From Stomorhina lunata (Eukaryota; Arthropoda; Insecta; Diptera; Rhiniidae): 64,000 nt of DNA. Location: NCBI GenBank assembly GCA_933228675.1, contig OW121741.1, forward strand, positions 42,369,080 through 42,433,079, in the 5' to 3' direction. Under the pieces are notes generated by a model. That model was not told the origin of the DNA. It made no database searches and saw only the letters and a program-made list of their open reading frames with translations. Made by a program: the position numbers and the translations under genes. Of this stretch, positions 42,360 through 54,040 are shown piece after piece (position 1 is the first letter of the stretch; each line of letters begins with the position of its first letter).

Positions 42360-43690
42360 AAATGAACTGTTGCGGACGCTACTTGACGGCCGATACCGTT
42401 TTACTTACACCTTTTTTTAGGAATAATGCACATTTCTTTTTTTTTAATGGTTCGTTAATTAGTAAAAATAATGGTGTTATTTGTTCCCGAATTTCATCTC
42501 CTTCATCTTCATGTTGGCGGTTAAAAATGCGATTTTTGTGCACAATTTAATATTTCGCAAAAAGGCAACATAAATATATTTATAAAACACTATTCCGACC
42601 GAAGGTGTCAAAAGACACCTTTTCAAAGTTTTAGACTTTTTACATATCGTCGGCCTATATCTCAAATGGCTTATTTGCAAAATACTGATTTTTCAGGAGA
42701 AGCAAAAAACTCTTTAATTCTATATGATTGGTAGACCCCTTCTCATGTTCTGAAATAAAATTTATTAAATAAAAACTAATATTCGCGATTTTACCGTAGA
42801 TCAGCCATTTTGTCTTCGAAAATTTTTATAAAAAATTTTGAAATGTGTAGATAAACCATTTTGTTTATAGTGAATTTGTAGGAAAGTGGATTGCATAGTA
42901 TAATTTAAGAAATTTATGTTATTCCGATTACACAATACTCCCTCATGATTTGGGATACATAAAAATGTACTATATGCGACGTTTATTACATTTTATTGGT
43001 AATAATTTATTTTTTGAAAAAGTAAATTTTTCGAAATGCACTTTCTTTTATAAAAGTTAAAAGATTGTAAAATTTGTCGTCTTTCCTACTTGAAGGAGGA
43101 TATCTTCTTATTGTTAAGACTTATAGAATGTATTTTTGGAAGTTTATGCATAGTCAATAGCCTTTTAAACATCACTAAAAAAACTGAATTTTTTCGCATT
43201 TTCTGTTGAACAGTGTAAAGATACAAGAATTTTGAAAGCACATTTGAGTTTAGCGTATTACCACTCTTCAGAAAAGTAAAAAAAATTTTAATAATTTTTC
43301 CTTTTTACAGATTTTTAGTTAACAACTTCTATGACTATTTAGTAAAAACAATGTAGATAAACCATTTTGTCTTCGAAAAATAAATTGTTTATGTAGATAA
43401 GCCAAACAAAAAAGTGAATAAGTCGCGAATAAATTAACATTTTGATAAAAAATTTACACTATAGGTAAAGCGCGTCATACGGAATCGTATGGTTTAAAAA
43501 TCTCAATTTCTAAAATCTGCAGATAAGCTATTTTAGATATAGGCCAACGATATATTATTCTGTAAAATGCTATATTAACATCTATATATGTTTAGCCTAA
43601 TGTATAAGTTCTCCTTATGACCCAAGTTCAATTCGAGAAAAAAGAATAACTGCATTAATCAAGTAAAAAAAACTTTATTTCTATGACGGA
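42360..43690. repeat. Inner foldback segment of the compound repeat
   Basis: Begins GCGGACGCTACTTGACGG and ends GACGGACGCTACATACTG. CGTCGGCCTATATCTCAAAT near 42650 recurs inverted near 43530, and GATAAACCATTTTGT recurs near 42850 and 43355. No coding potential seen. Confidence 0.5.
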
Positions 43691-44053
43691 CGCTACATAC
43701 TGTGAGCCCTTTGTTACTTGAAATTATTTATATCACTTCAATTACTTTTGATGGGGTCTTTTACATTTAATTGTATAAAATTAAGCAGACTTTGAGCCCA
43801 TACTGAAACTTGATACCTAAATGGATGTTTTTGTGATTTTTATGAACTTTTAAAAAACCTATTATTTAAAAAAAATTTTTAAAAATTGGAAATGGGTGCA
43901 AATAAAAACCTGCCATTCACGAAGAAAGCAATCAAAAATTGTATCCATTATATATTCTAAAGAATCAATATATAGTAAATTTTTTCATAAACACAAATAC
44001 GTGATTTTGACAGTTTTAAAATTTTGTCCTTAATTTAATGTTTTTCGGATTTG
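43670..44053 (-). repeat. Right inverted end of the compound repeat
   Basis: Reverse-complement match of 38226-38615 ending TTTTTCGGATTTGCC. Confidence 0.75.
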
Positions 44054-44059
44054 CCTATA

Positions 44060-44222
44060 TCTAGATTTTATCTTAATGAAATACATAAACTAAAGATTGT
44101 TAACTTAATACATGACCCTCACGTGTCCTTTTTTCTATATCATTTTCTCTGTATCAGATCCCTTGTTAAATAATATTACTCACACTGAAGTCTAAAACTT
44201 TTATTGGTTCAATAAAACTATT
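44060..44222 (+). repeat. Direct repeat, copy 2 (LTR-like piece)
   Basis: Same as 40551-40712 with substitutions and a small insertion, located directly outside the right inverted end. Confidence 0.6.
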
Positions 44223-44248
44223 AGGCATTTCACACTAGGGAGCGGCCA

Positions 44249-44432
44249 ACCCCCAGATTTGCTCGAAATACTAAAAAAATATATCTTAAGCATTTGAGGT
44301 TAATTGGATGGGGGGAAAGCGTGCCTACGGCCCGCCCAAAATTTACAAAATACCTGATTACGTTTCCCCCCATCCGATTGACCTCAAATTTTCAAGGGAT
44401 TATGTTTTAGCATTTTGAACAAATCTGGGGGT
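44249..44432. repeat. Foldback/MITE with 70-bp arms
   Basis: ACCCCCAGATTTGCTCGAAAT (44249) through GGATGGGGGGAAA (near 44318) is repeated inverted from TTTCCCCCCATCC (44363) to ATTTGTTC..AATCTGGGGGT as its reverse. Arms of about 70 bp, loop of about 44 bp. Confidence 0.78.
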
Positions 44433-45446
44433 AGGCCGGAGACGTATTTCCGCAAAAAATAGGCTACTGGCACTCTAAGTAAAAGTTTCTAACAAAATTA
44501 GCATACTTACAATGTACGTTGTCCGACTAATGTCGGATTATTTAAACGGACACATGATTGTAGCCAATTGCTTTTCAATTAAAAATGGGGTTTTACACGT
44601 GCAAATTGTTTGGCCATAGTTTAAATTAATTAATTATTAGCCATTTTAATTACAAAGTCATGAAAACAAAAGAGTAATAAAACATTTTAAAAATTGTTAT
44701 GATTTATTGTTTTATTTTAAAATTTCCAACTTAAACCGCAAAACACGAAATTTCTTTTAAATAATTATTTCATCTAAGCAAAAATTTGCAAAAAACATGA
44801 ATTTAATTGTCTTCGTCTGAGGTATTAGGGTAGCTCTAATTTCATGGAATATAAGTAAGAAAGTCGATCATGACCGATCATGATCGACTTTGTCATATAT
44901 AGACCAACAACTCAACAAATTATTTTCTTCCCAAGTTTTTAAATATTCCATTATATGTATCTATAAAAAACATTAACATTAGGTATACATTCCTTTTTTT
45001 AATTTAAACCTTTTTAAAAGCTTTATATTGACGATGTTTTTTGACATTTTCGTAATTCTCGCGGTTTTTACTCAGTGAAAATATAAAAACTTTAGAAAGG
45101 ATCTTTGTTTAAAAAACCAATAAGGCCCAGATTTTCTCCATCAGATGCAGTACCTGCAAGTTTACCACGACCTAATTTAAATCAATTCATCACTTCATCA
45201 AGCGTTGTTTCAACATTAATGCCTTGAGTTGTTTCGATAATAGCTACTAGGTCTAACTTTTCTTTTTTCTCATGGACGCCTCAAGATACAAAGCGGCATG
45301 GTTAATTGTGAAACATCCTAAATGTCAGTTAAAGTTTTTAACAGGGGCCGAAAATAAATGTTATTTCTTTAATTTTTGATTAAAAAAGGCAAACGCAAGG
45401 AAATGTTGTAAAATTTATGATGAATGAATGCGACATGGTATGTGCA
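44433..45446. other. Unassigned sequence
   Basis: No supported gene. AAGTCGATCATGACCGATCATGATCGACTT near 44861 is a local palindrome within a family B-like start (AAGTAAGAAAGTC). Confidence 0.4.
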
Positions 45447-46127
45447 CACTAGGGTGACAATTTTTTGTATAAAAGAAAATGTTTTTTTCGAATTTTATAA
45501 CTTTTTCAACGGAATACTATGACACAAGGTCTAAAAGTCTAGTTCTGAAAATTAAAGCCAAATCGGACAACGTTCTACGGGCGCGTATCGGGTTCAAAGT
45601 TTAAGAGCCTATTTGTATGGGTAAAATTGGGTTATTTATTGATTTTTGAAACCGACCTGAAAAAAATGTACCATTTTCCAACATAGAACTAAGTAAATTC
45701 GATTATATTTAAGCGAAATTGAACTTTTCAATACTAACGAGTCATTTAATGATAAATTATGCCTAATTTTTAAATTTCTTTATTTATAACATACAATTTT
45801 TGGTGCATATCCTTAGGCGCGTTTTCAAGGACATGAATTTTCAGGTGAAAAATAGAATAATTCCAAAACTAGTTCATAGATTTTTGTTTTCGACTACTTG
45901 AAATATAGCTGTGTTAGTTTTTTTTAATATTCCATTATTTTTTCTTGTAAAAATTGTTTATTTTTGGTTGAAATTTCTCAAAAATAAAAAAATAACCCAA
46001 TTCGCGCCCATAGAACGTTGTCCGATTTGGCTCAAATTTTCAGAACTAAACTTTAAGACCCAGTGTCATAATATTCCATTGAAAAACATTTGAAATCAAA
46101 GAACAAAATGTTCCTGTCACCCCAGTG
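45447..46127. repeat. MITE-like element with long inverted ends
   Basis: Ends CACTAGGGTGACA and CACTGGGGTGACA (inverse), with inverted similarity continuing inward for about 150 bp: GACACAAGGTCT / GACACTGGGTCT and GCCAAATCGGACAACGTTCT on both arms. Total 681 bp, no coding sequence. Confidence 0.72.
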
Positions 46128-46139
46128 CACACGTTATAC

Positions 46140-48110
46140 GAAACTGACATGTTGTGTTATAAAATCGATTTGCTGGCGGTACAAGAAGCAAAATGGACAG
46201 GGCAAGGGAAAATACTTTAAAAAAATACTTTACTCCCCTCCGATTGTAGGGGTGTAGGCTTTCTGATATCTTAAAGAATAGCTAAATTCATCATAGCATG
46301 GTACCCTATCACTGAGAGACTAATGACAATAACACTTAAGACTAAAGTTCGTAATTTGATAATTATCAATGTCTACGCTCCTACTGAAATCCAATCTGAA
46401 AACGGCAAAAATTAATTTTACGATGTACTAAGCAGTTGGATAAACACCGGGTTGAAACATTACATTGGTAAGCACGGTGTCGGAGTATGGAACGATAACG
46501 GAAAAAGACTGATCGAACAATGCTGCGAAAAGAAAATCGTTTGTTTTCCCCCATAAATAGCTTAGATACCGCAGAACGGCTTACATGGAACCAAATTTAT
46601 CATATTTTGATCAACTAAGTGGCGATTGTCTTTAATTGATGTACGCTCGAGATGCGAAACAGACATAAACAGCGACCACCACTTAGTTATATGTAAAATT
46701 CTGAGGCTCTGAGGTCTGATACGGCAAAGGCAGATCGGAATCTTGATGTTGGAAAACTGGAATTAGAGACACATAGAAATGGCTTTATCACTTCTTTAAG
46801 GAATCGGCTTCCAGATCTGTTAACAGCAATTAATAATGTGGATGGATGAACAGGCGAGCCAAGCTAAATCAGTAAAGGCGACATGAACCCTTATACAATA
46901 TATGAAGGACATTGAGTGGCAACTCTTGAGTAGTAGTGGCATACTTCTCTCAACCCCTAAAGAACAATTAATACGATGATGAAACACTTCAAGTCAACAT
47001 TTAACAATCCTATTGGATTGGAACCACTGACGGAAATTTCATGACAATTCACCAACAATACAAGAAGTGAAGAACGCCATTAAAAGCCTTAAGCGCAACA
47101 AAGCTCCGGGCTACAAAATATAATATCTCAGCAAAGATGCCTTTATGTGATATTGAAGGATCGTTGAGACTGTGGCACCCATTTGTTTTTGCCAACCTCC
47201 AAAAATGAAGGTATATTAGTCAAAATACCAAAAAAGGGGACTCCAAAGGCTGCAATAACTTTTTTTAATACCGAGCAAAATACTTATTCAAGTAATTTTT
47301 AATACCACATCCGATGCAGTTTCCGCTGCACTCCGCGAAAGTCAGTTTGGGTTCAGAGAGAATCGATCTTGTGTTGGCATAATCAAGACAGTAAGAATAG
47401 TACTAGAGCATTGTAATGAATTCCGCACTCTCATTTACCTAGCGTTTTTCGCATTTATGAAGACCTTCGACAGTGTCAATAGAAGCTACCTATGGAGAAT
47501 TTTTGGCCATCGAAAATTCTGAACTTTATTCAGGCAATGAACGCGGATTTTAAATGTCGGGTCCTGCACAAAGGTAACTTGTCTAATCCATTCGAAGTTA
47601 CTACTGGAGTAAGACAAGCATGTATTTTGTCACCTATACTTTTTATCCTCGTCATCGACAACATAATGCGCACGGCTCTGAATGGTAGACGCGGTATCCA
47701 ATGGACACCCTTTAAATAACTTTAGGATATGGAATACGCTGATGACGTATGTCTTCTAAGCCAAAGCTAAGGTCACCTTCAAAAGAATACTAATGCAATC
47801 ACTGCTGAATTTCGTATAGCTGGTCTGGAAATGAATATTTCCAAGACAAAGATCATGCCCGGAGGCTATGGCGCAAACCCGTTGACACACATCAATGTGG
47901 ATAACGAAGTTATTGGATGTGTAGATACCTTACCTTAGGAAACGGTCGTCGTGTTGGTGCACCTGTTAGAACGTGGATGAGGTTAATTGATGCGGAGTTG
48001 TAAGCAGCAAACTATTCATGGAATGAAGTATGTCTAACATCTCGCAATAGAGTCCGATATAAAAGGATGGTTGAGGCCCTATGCTCCAAAAGAAGAAGAA
48101 GAATTCCCTA
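46140..48110 (+). pseudogene. Degenerate RTE-like LINE
   Basis: An almost full-length but heavily decayed non-LTR element. The endonuclease start reads IDLLAVQEAKWTGQG (46165-46210). RT follows: a degraded GAFN region near 47450, then 47560-47690 reads LHKGNLSNPFEVTTGVRQACILSPILFILVID and 47730 EYADDVCLLS with the YADD site. The tail near 48040-48090 reads RVRYKRMVEALCSKR. Many stops and frameshifts. Probably the same clade as the copy at 9900-12330. Confidence 0.78.
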
Positions 48111-49469
48111 ATGTGCCAAATTTCATACTCGCAGCTTTTAAGCTAAAGTAAAGCTCGAAGTAAAGTTCTAAGTTGATCAATATTTTTAAATTACGTTATC
48201 AGAAGAAAATTTCGATACTTTGCAAACATTAGCACAAACCACAATCCATCCTACAAATGGTAGTGTAGGGTATAAAAATATAGTAATTATAAACCACATG
48301 TTTTAAATTGCATAAACATCATTGACTCATATTACGACGCTTTTTATTAGATGACACCAGTTTTTCAGAATTCCCCAATGGTTATATTAAAGCATTCAAA
48401 AAATATTATATTTTGCTTATTTTAATTATTCAATATATTCGAATTTGTTCTATTTTCACTTCGTAACAAGTGGGATAAATTTTTATCGATATGTTAAAAT
48501 ATTAATCAGCCATAAATTTAGAAATCTGTGACTAATTCATGCCACAATTGTTCTTAAATTCTTTTATACTCTTCATCGTGGTTATAAGGGTATTATGGGT
48601 TTGTTATTCCGGTTGTATTTTTTAGAAAGTTCTTCTAAGTCCCTAGGGTAATGTGGAAGTCTGAATACATATATATACATTTAATGTATATTGTGATAAT
48701 ATCGAATCGTCTGAAAAGATTTTTACAGGATCTCCCCGTTAAACAATCCAGATCACCATAAAAACATTTTGCCAGCCAATATCTAAGTCAGGCAGATCGC
48801 ATAGCTCTTTAAACAATACCAGATTCATTTACGCCAGGTCACGTCAAGTGCAGAGAATGTCTTAAGATACTATAAAGTTAATATATTTTGGATCTTTATA
48901 TACATATATCTTTGTCGATTCTGCAATGTAGGTCCCCGATATCTGAATTAGCTATAAGTGTTATATTTCACGTTTTAGGTAATTATCATCCGCTTTATTT
49001 ATTGGCTCCATCAATTTACTTTCGACCAATAACAAAAAACTGAAAGGGTATATAAGATTCGTTATAGCCAATATAGTATTCAGACTTGTTGAATTTTTAA
49101 TATTCTTTTTTGATTAAAATTAATAATTAATTTTAAAGTGTCGTTCAAAAAAATGTCTTCCATAAGAAAGTAATTTTAATCGATTCAACCACAAAAAAAA
49201 CGCTTTCCAAAAAAAACCCTCAATTAAAATGTATATTTTTTTATTTCTTTTCTTAAAACCCCAATTTTTGGATTGTATAACAAAGATGGTTTTATAAATT
49301 TGGTTGTGATGCAAAAAAGTGTGTGATAAAATATAAATTGTTTAATTAATTATTAATTTATTACAATACAAACATTGTTATGCGATTTTGTTTTGTGATT
49401 TTGCATGTAAAGGGTGATCCAAAAAAATTTAAAAAACTTTGTGTTCAATATGAATTTTGTGGAGCCATC
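48111..49469. other. Unassigned AT-rich DNA with dispersed-repeat remnants
   Basis: TAGTGTAGGGTATAAAAA near 48260 and TATAAGATTCGTTATAGCCA near 49040 look like family A/B ends. No gene. Confidence 0.4.
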
Positions 49470-50345
49470 GGCACAGTACCTGGGCGACCGAGCCTTGCTC
49501 GGAGCTTTATATAAGCATTTCGAGGCGAATTTTAAAGTTTTTATATATTTTATTTTATAAAGAACTAACCAATTAAAATAAATTTAGAGAAAATACGGTA
49601 CGCAAATATCCAATTAATTTTGAATCATTTTATTTATTTTGTCCAATCAACACATGATCAAATGCATAGTTTAATATGAATAATTTTGGAAATTGGTCAT
49701 ACCGACTTAGAAACCTCCATCGACTCATAGCCCGATAAAATGCACAGTTTACGATTTAATTTATTTTGAGTATTTTTCAGAGGCGCCACCTATCGAAAAT
49801 TGTTGATACCAACTAAGAAACCGTCGACTCATGTGCAACAACTTTGCTAAAGATAAAATTTGAGTAATTTTCAGTGGCGCCACCTATTGGAAACTGTTCA
49901 TACCAATTAAGAAACCTTCACCGGCTCATTTGAAGCAACTTTGTTTAGGATCATATTCAACTTCGCTAAGGATCATATACAACTTCGCTAAAGATATAAA
50001 TGCACAATTTACGATTAAATTCATTTTGAGTTATTTTCAGTGGCGCCGCCTGTCGGATAGTGATCTTCTTCTTCTACTGTTATCCTTGACTCCCAGTGGA
50101 GCATAGGACCTCAGTGACCTAATCGGATAGTGATACCAACATAAAAACCATCGTCGTCTCATGCTCAACAATTTTAGCTAAAGATCATGCATGAGCATAA
50201 CATGGATTTAAGCATAGTTTACTATTCTATAAAGGAAATACAGACAGAAAAACACTAATTTGTTAAAAAGTTATAACTTTACCAATTTGTCCCCTTTTAT
50301 CCCCTAATTTCTAAAAAGTTACATATGCATATTTGGTACTTGGTA
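49470..50345 (+). repeat. DINE-like interspersed repeat, copy 2
   Basis: Starts AGTACCTGGGCGACCGAGCC with the same hairpin as the copy at 18811, carries degenerate units with GGCGCCACCTAT, AACTTTGCTAAAGAT, and ends CATATTTGGTACTT. A short foreign segment (CTTCTTCTACTGTTATCC) interrupts one unit near 50070. Confidence 0.6.
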
Positions 50346-50847
50346 CCAATTGAATTCAGTACTTTTTAAAAAAACTCAGTTAACATATTGTTCCTATTCA
50401 TATTACTTCATGAGGTGTTGAGTTATCATTTTATCCCTTTTTTTACCCATTTTGGCCCCAGAAATCAAAAAAGAACCAAACACGTATTTAATATTTTTCT
50501 CACATTTATTGATTGCATTACAAAATTCTTTTCCATATTGTTTGGTTCAAAAGATAAGAGCGGCCTAAAAATGGTACTAAAAAAACTATTTTCTACCTTT
50601 TTTACCCCCTATCGGGAATAGATTGAAAAAAGTACCAAACACCTGTCCGCTTATTTTAACAGCTATTCAAAATATAATTTAAATTTTGTTTCTATGCCTA
50701 GTACTTTAGTAGATATAGCATTTTCGATTTATTCCACTTTTTACCCGTTTTTACCCTCTTAGAAGCAAAGGTTCCAAAAGTCCCTTCTTACTCGACCAAT
50801 ACATCAAAATAGAGCCGTTTTCGAGATAGCCATTCTATATATAGGTA
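50346..50847. other. Unassigned sequence
   Basis: Contains a series of CCTTTTTTACCC(C)-like pyrimidine blocks near 50440, 50600 and 50740 at irregular spacing. No gene. Confidence 0.4.
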
Positions 50848-50853
50848 TATATG

Positions 50854-50931
<78 letters not shown>
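50848..50931. repeat. (TA)n microsatellite
   Basis: Nearly uninterrupted TA dinucleotides over about 75-80 bp. Confidence 0.95.
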
Positions 50932-50935
<4 letters not shown>

Positions 50936-51295
50936 CTTAGTTCGAACCTTGTGCTGACGTTTGTATCTCATATTAAATAGTCTGACATCACCTTTTCGGC
51001 TATAAGTCAATTTAATGATGTATTTTTGTATGAAAGGTGCAGTCTTAAAGGTAACCCAGTAAAACTTTTCATTACCAAATAATGAGTTAAACAGTTAAAC
51101 TATTGAACACGAACTACTTACTCATTCGCTGTTTACATTAACATGGGGATGTCATTGGAGGCAAGTACTTACCAATTGCAGAAAAGTAATGACTTGGGTA
51201 AGCAATTTGAAAGCAACAACAACAACAGCAACAACTTTTTTGTTGTTGTTTTATTAAAAACATATATTTTTAAACGAAATACAAATTTTTTTTAT

Positions 51296-51366
51296 GATCC
51301 CATGGGGGCTCGAACCCAGACCCTCCGACTGGTAGGCAGAGACTCTTCCACTGAGCTACTTCATAT
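51296..51366 (-). repeat. tRNA-derived SINE head
   Basis: Minus strand: GTAGCTCAGTGGAAGAG (A box) and GGTTCGAGCCC (B box) at correct spacing. It is the most tRNA-like of the four copies, but the acceptor stem does not close. Followed by an AT-rich body ending TTTAATAAAA. Confidence 0.55.
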
Positions 51367-51880
51367 GTTGAAAACTTAGCAGCTTATAATTACTATAAGC
51401 AATTTTTATTTTTAGATCCAAAATCATGTAAAAATAACTTTGTTTTTCGCTGCTTTTTTTTGCTTTGTTGTAATTTTTGAAAAAATATTTTTATACGATT
51501 TTTTGTAATTATTTTAAAACTTTTTTAAAATTATTTTAAAACTTAAACAATTTAAATCTTCTTTTTTGTATAAGTTTCTACATAAGATTGACTCTTACTT
51601 ACTTAAATGTTACAACCTGTTAAGGTCAAAGTCCGAGCATATTTTAGAATTCCATGGATTTCGATCTTGTGCGAATATTCACCAATTTTATAGGCCAAGC
51701 TTTGAAAAATGTTCCTCTACTTGGTCTTTCTATCGAAGTTTCGGACATCCTCATCTAATATTAGGTAGTGGGACATTTCAATTCTAATTTTATCCTCTTC
51801 ATTGTATTTTTTTTCAGGAGAGGGTTACTAGCCCGTAATCCTAACCCATTTTTATCGATCTAATGGGACAACTCTCGGAA

Positions 51881-52015
51881 CATGTTAACTCACAATATTA
51901 ATGGGTGTTAAACTAGCTCCCCGGGTGATACCATGAGGAGGTGTGTGTCCACAGTTGAGATGAAGGATAACCCAGATAAGTTGGGCTTACCGAGTTAAGA
52001 CCAATTAGAATCGTG
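51881..52015 (+). repeat. Dispersed repeat shared with 12361-12482
   Basis: Plus-strand counterpart: GGTGATACCATGAGGAG, GTGTCCACAGTTGAG, AAGGATAACCCAGA, AAGACCAATTAGAA in the same order and spacing. Confidence 0.62.
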
Positions 52016-52184
52016 TTTGGTATTCAACATCCCCTACATATCAAAATTGACTCATGATGGTATTTTTTCATTAACGTGAGTTAGTTTTACAAATTTTTTT
52101 TACAGAAGATAATATTTAAGTTCTTAAAATTCAAAAATCATTTAAAAAGACTCTTTTAATAAAAAAAAAAACTAAAAAAAATTG

Positions 52185-52262
52185 TTGCCCTTGGTGGGAT
52201 TTGAACCGGGGCCATTCAGTTTAAATTACCATCTTAATTACAAATAAGTACTTCTGTAATAA
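52185..52262 (-). repeat. tRNA-derived SINE head, diverged
   Basis: Minus strand: B box GGTTCAAATCCCACC is clear; the A-box side is diverged by an AT-rich segment. It ends GGGCAACAATTTTTTTTAG, like the copy at 9503 which ends CGGCAACATTAATTT. Confidence 0.45.
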
Positions 52263-52573
52263 CTTATTATTTATTCGGATGGTATGTTGTAGTCGTTACA
52301 AGGTAACCAGTTATCAGAGTACTTGCCATTACCAAAGTTTTGCTGGGTAAATATTAACCCCCAACGAATTATAAAATTATTTCGTATATGAATTAGGGGA
52401 GCTGTTAAACATGCATTTAAAACCATATCGAGAGCCTGTATTCAATACCGTCTATGAACCAATCAAAATCACCCTTTATTGGGAAACTGTTTTTTATAAT
52501 AGTTACATCTCTTTTCATAAATATCAGAATGACAAAAAATCTATTTAAGAGCTTTTGCTTAAATACATATCGT

Positions 52574-53209
52574 CACCTGAAATGTAAAAGGGCGTAACTA
52601 CACTTCTAGTTTAACAGGAGAAGCAAAAAACGTTATAATTTTAAAACTATAAGAAACATCAAATCCAAAGATAAGTTTTGAATAATTTAAAATATGATAT
52701 ACAGAGTTTTTTTTAAGAGTTATTTCAGAAATAACCCCGTAACTTTTAAACGGTTAAAGGTACTTTAATGAAATTTCATATACTTCGAACAGAGAAGCTT
52801 TAGAGTTGATCTGTAGACAAACCAGTTAATATACGGTCGGAAAGCTAATTTATAGCCTTCAAAAATCTTAGTCTCGAATAATAATTTTTTGTATGATAAG
52901 CAAAAAAAACATCATAACTTTTAAACTAAATGAAATATTAATTCCAAGTTTTGAAATTTGTTCAACAATGCAACTGCAAAGGCATTCCTGACAAAAAACA
53001 AATAATTTTTAAGTAATTGCGAAAAAAACAAAAGGGCTTAACTACAAGCTGAATATTTTCTAAAACCAAAAGGGCTTAACTACAGTACAAATTTTGAGCA
53101 ACATTTGGTTTTTAGTGAATAAAATCGCTGTTTTTGACCGTATCAATCAAATCGATCAAAAAATCAATTTTAATTTTTGTGTTAGTAACGCCCTTTTGCA
53201 TTTCAGGTG
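52574..53209. repeat. MITE-like element with CACCTGAAATG ends
   Basis: Ends CACCTGAAATGTAAAAGGGC and (inverse) CACCTGAAATGCAAAAGGGC, about 22-bp inverted repeats; AAAAGGGCTTAACTAC recurs internally. 636 bp, no coding sequence. Confidence 0.72.
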
Positions 53210-53394
53210 ACCATATAAATATTGTACATGAAATATTGACTTCCATTTAAATAATTCGATTTAGTTCATAGAAGGTATTAATTATAGGCTTTCGATATGC
53301 TAAATTTATATAAAAATTTCAATCCTATATACCTACTCTTTTGCAGATAATAGTGACATTTGCCATACGTATTCATTCAATTATAGACCAAGCT

Positions 53395-54040
53395 TCTTTG
53401 AGGTAGGTGTTATGATACAATACATGAATGAATCATTATATCTGAATGGGGCCGCCTGAATCCTCGAAAAACTCAATGTTGTTTGCTTACACATAAGCGC
53501 ACGGCAGATCTTGTTACTTCATCTTTTTTCATAGATGGTGTAAATATTCAGGAATCAGACGCTCTTGATGTTCTGGGCATGAGGATTCAGTGTGATGTTC
53601 GCTGGACTAACCACATTTTTCAAGTGTCGAAAGAAGCATTCAAGTGCCTCGGTTTTCTAAAACGGTGTACGAGATACTTCACTCCAGCTGGTCTTTGAAC
53701 TATTTACACCACCTATATCCGACCAAAAATGGAATACAACTCTCATTTATGGGCCGGTGCTTCAAAGTCTATTTTGGATCTTCTCGACCGAGTACAGGAG
53801 AGGGCGAAGGTGCTTATTGGTAACAGTAGGATATCCAACTCCATTGACTCACTTGAACACCGTCGCAGTGTGGATTGTGTTTCACTGTTCTATCGTTACT
53901 ACTTTGGAATGTGATTTAACGAAATCAGGGAACTTGTTCCCAAAACTCGAATTTTCATGCGCAACACTCGTTTATCTGTTAGAGCTTATCCCTTCGCGGT
54001 CGATTGGCCAATAGACCGAACAACGCATTACAGAGAAAAT
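53395..54040 (+). pseudogene. LINE reverse transcriptase C-terminal region, cut by the satellite
   Basis: Plus-strand C-terminal part of a Jockey/CR1-like ORF2. It reads NPRKTQCCLLTHKRTADLV, SDALDVLGMRIQCDVRW, EAFKCLGFLKRCTRYFTPA, TTYIRPKMEYNSHLWAGA and LDRVQERAKVLIG, then in a second frame IGQ..RTTHYREN at its end. One TGA stop near 53697 and a frameshift near 53905 disable it. The frame breaks off exactly where the 31-bp satellite starts. Confidence 0.82.

Larger units (their letters stand above)
38222..44055. mobile_element. Compound repeat with long inverted ends and CGTCCGTCAC motifs
   Basis: The sequence from GGGCAAATCCGAAAAACCTT (38226) to a poly-T tract near 38615 recurs inverted between about 43670 and 44053 with moderate divergence, so inverted ends of about 400 bp enclose nearly 6 kb. 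The motif GTAGCGTCCGTCAC or a close variant occurs near 38584, 38717, 39032, 39047, 39233, 39390 and inverted near 42372 and 43682. An inner terminus GGATTTGCC followed by CATATG at about 39408 suggests a smaller unit 38228-39416. A family A copy lies inside. No transposase was found. Confidence 0.6.
51054..52348. mobile_element. Non-autonomous element with ACCCAGYAAAACTTT ends
   Basis: Left end ACCCAGTAAAACTTTTC (51054) and right end inverted ACCCAGCAAAACTTTGG (52348). About 1.3 kb with no transposase, two tRNA-like heads (51296, 52185) and a segment shared with 12361-12482. No clear target duplication, so the superfamily is open. Confidence 0.6.

Noticed and set aside
50804..51010. Frame rich in alternating Tyr and Ile
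   Set aside because: Translation of the (TA)n microsatellite.
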